Source of the DNA: Acidithiobacillus ferrooxidans ATCC 23270
GTDB lineage: Bacteria > Pseudomonadota > Gammaproteobacteria > Acidithiobacillales > Acidithiobacillaceae
DNA: 64,000 bases
Direction: 5' to 3'
NCBI RefSeq assembly: GCF_000021485.1
Contig: NC_011761.1
Span: 2,896,501-2,960,500 of the forward strand
The translations under genes were made by a program, and so were the position numbers. Positions 63,489-64,000 of the stretch are shown one piece after another (the stretch's first letter is position 1; each line of letters starts with the position of its first letter). The notes below the pieces were generated by a model. That model was given only the letters and a program-made list of their open reading frames with translations. It made no database searches and was not told where the DNA came from.

Positions 63489-64000
63489 CCGACACGGATA
63501 CACAGTTCCCCCTGGAGTTGAACCAGCCTCGTCTGAGCATCCAGAAACCCGAACCACGTTACGACAAGCAGGGCGAGATGGCCGACGCCGAGCGGCTCGA
63601 CCGGGCCATGCGCGGCTTCGTCAAGGACTTCGGCGCCACCGCTGCCCTCTACATGGAGTCCTGCGTACATTGCGGCCAGTGCGCCGAGGTTTGTCAGTAC
63701 TATGTGCAGACCGGCGACCCCAGGTACACTCCCATCTGGAAGCTGGAGCCCTTCAAACAGGCCTACAAACGGGAAACTGGGCCTTTTGCGCCCTTTTTTC
63801 GCCTCTTCAACCTCAAGCGCCGCGTCACCGTGCAGGAACTGGAAGACTGGCAGGATCTGATTTACGACAGTTGCACCCAATGCGGGCGCTGCACCATGGT
63901 CTGCCCCATGGGCATCGATATCGCCAGCCTCGTGGGTCTGGCCCGGCATGGCATGGCCGCCGCCGGGCTGGTGCCCCATGAACTCTGGGCGACGGTGGAG
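63485..64000 (+). CDS. isp2: Isp2, HdrD-like Fe-S subunit of the hydrogenase (N-terminal part)
   Basis: The first 172 residues of a cytoplasmic iron-sulfur protein are present; the gene continues beyond the window. Two [4Fe-4S] motifs are complete: ESCVHCGQCAEVCQYY (near residue 60) and DSCTQCGRCTMVCPMGI (near residue 138). This matches the heterodisulfide-reductase-like Isp2 of Isp-type hydrogenases. The CCG domains expected further on are not visible. The next gene should be the large subunit hynL. Confidence 0.92.
   Translation, partial: MTDTDTQFPLELNQPRLSIQKPEPRYDKQGEMADAERLDRAMRGFVKDFGATAALYMESCVHCGQCAEVCQYYVQTGDPRYTPIWKLEPFKQAYKRETGPFAPFFRLFNLKRRVTVQELEDWQDLIYDSCTQCGRCTMVCPMGIDIASLVGLARHGMAAAGLVPHELWATVE

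Noticed and set aside
1-64000. CRISPR arrays
   Set aside because: No set of regularly spaced identical repeats was found anywhere; the only regular short repeat is the 11-base PhoB pattern.

Overview
The window reads as a chromosomal segment of an acidophilic chemolithoautotroph of the Acidithiobacillus type. This rests on a Calvin-cycle gene block fused to tryptophan genes (the arrangement described as cbb3 in A. ferrooxidans), an Isp-type uptake [NiFe] hydrogenase, a COQ7-type ubiquinone hydroxylase and GC-rich codon use. The species cannot be fixed from the sequence alone.

Layout. 1-2315 (minus): mnmG (partial), an NlpE-like lipoprotein, a small methyltransferase and moaB. 2464-6208 (plus): four consecutive, diverged CorA-family membrane proteins, only one of which keeps the GMN signature. 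6289-9078: an ADP-ribosylglycohydrolase, an internally deleted WrbA and a pirin. 9202-16581: a SIMPL protein, a decayed conjugation gene (traG/virD4), then a TonB-dependent receptor and a beta-propeller/phosphoesterase fusion behind four PhoB half-sites, then an integrase stub and tRNA-Met. This stretch looks like an eroded island that kept a phosphate-scavenging module. 16826-21870: a DUF3617-like protein, a NodIJ-type ABC exporter, a hydrolase, a thioredoxin-like ferredoxin, coq7, an Rrf2 regulator and an OsmC protein.

21941-36546 (minus) is the metabolic core. A hypothetical gene, an inositol-monophosphatase-family gene, glpX, tkt, gap, pgk, pyk, fba, rpe, gph, trpE, trpG, trpD and trpC run in one direction with short gaps or overlaps. 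Together they cover most of the regenerative Calvin cycle, lower glycolysis to pyruvate, removal of 2-phosphoglycolate, and anthranilate and indole-glycerol-phosphate synthesis. 36614-41062 holds rsmE, ispH, rmuC, mscL with a zinc ribbon, and a lipoprotein.

41096-48316 (minus) is a tripartite RND efflux operon (tolC-type, adaptor, pump). It has been cut by an IS110-family element of about 1.55 kb. The flanks show the exact original junction, and the adaptor now ends in 23 residues encoded by the element. 48317-54260 is accessory DNA: a YaiI protein, a Phd/PIN toxin-antitoxin pair with a 20-bp palindromic operator, then integron-type cassettes with two attC-like sites and no integrase in view. 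One cassette carries a single large gene that joins a GHKL ATPase domain to an HEIAH metallopeptidase-like motif. I regard this as the most novel protein here; its function is unknown.

54261-64000 (plus): a Spy/CpxP-like periplasmic protein with an OmpR/EnvZ-type two-component system, argH-lptM-lysA, a PEBP protein, and the start of a hydrogenase operon (maturation protease, HupH-like protein, Tat-exported small subunit, Isp1, Isp2), which runs off the window end.
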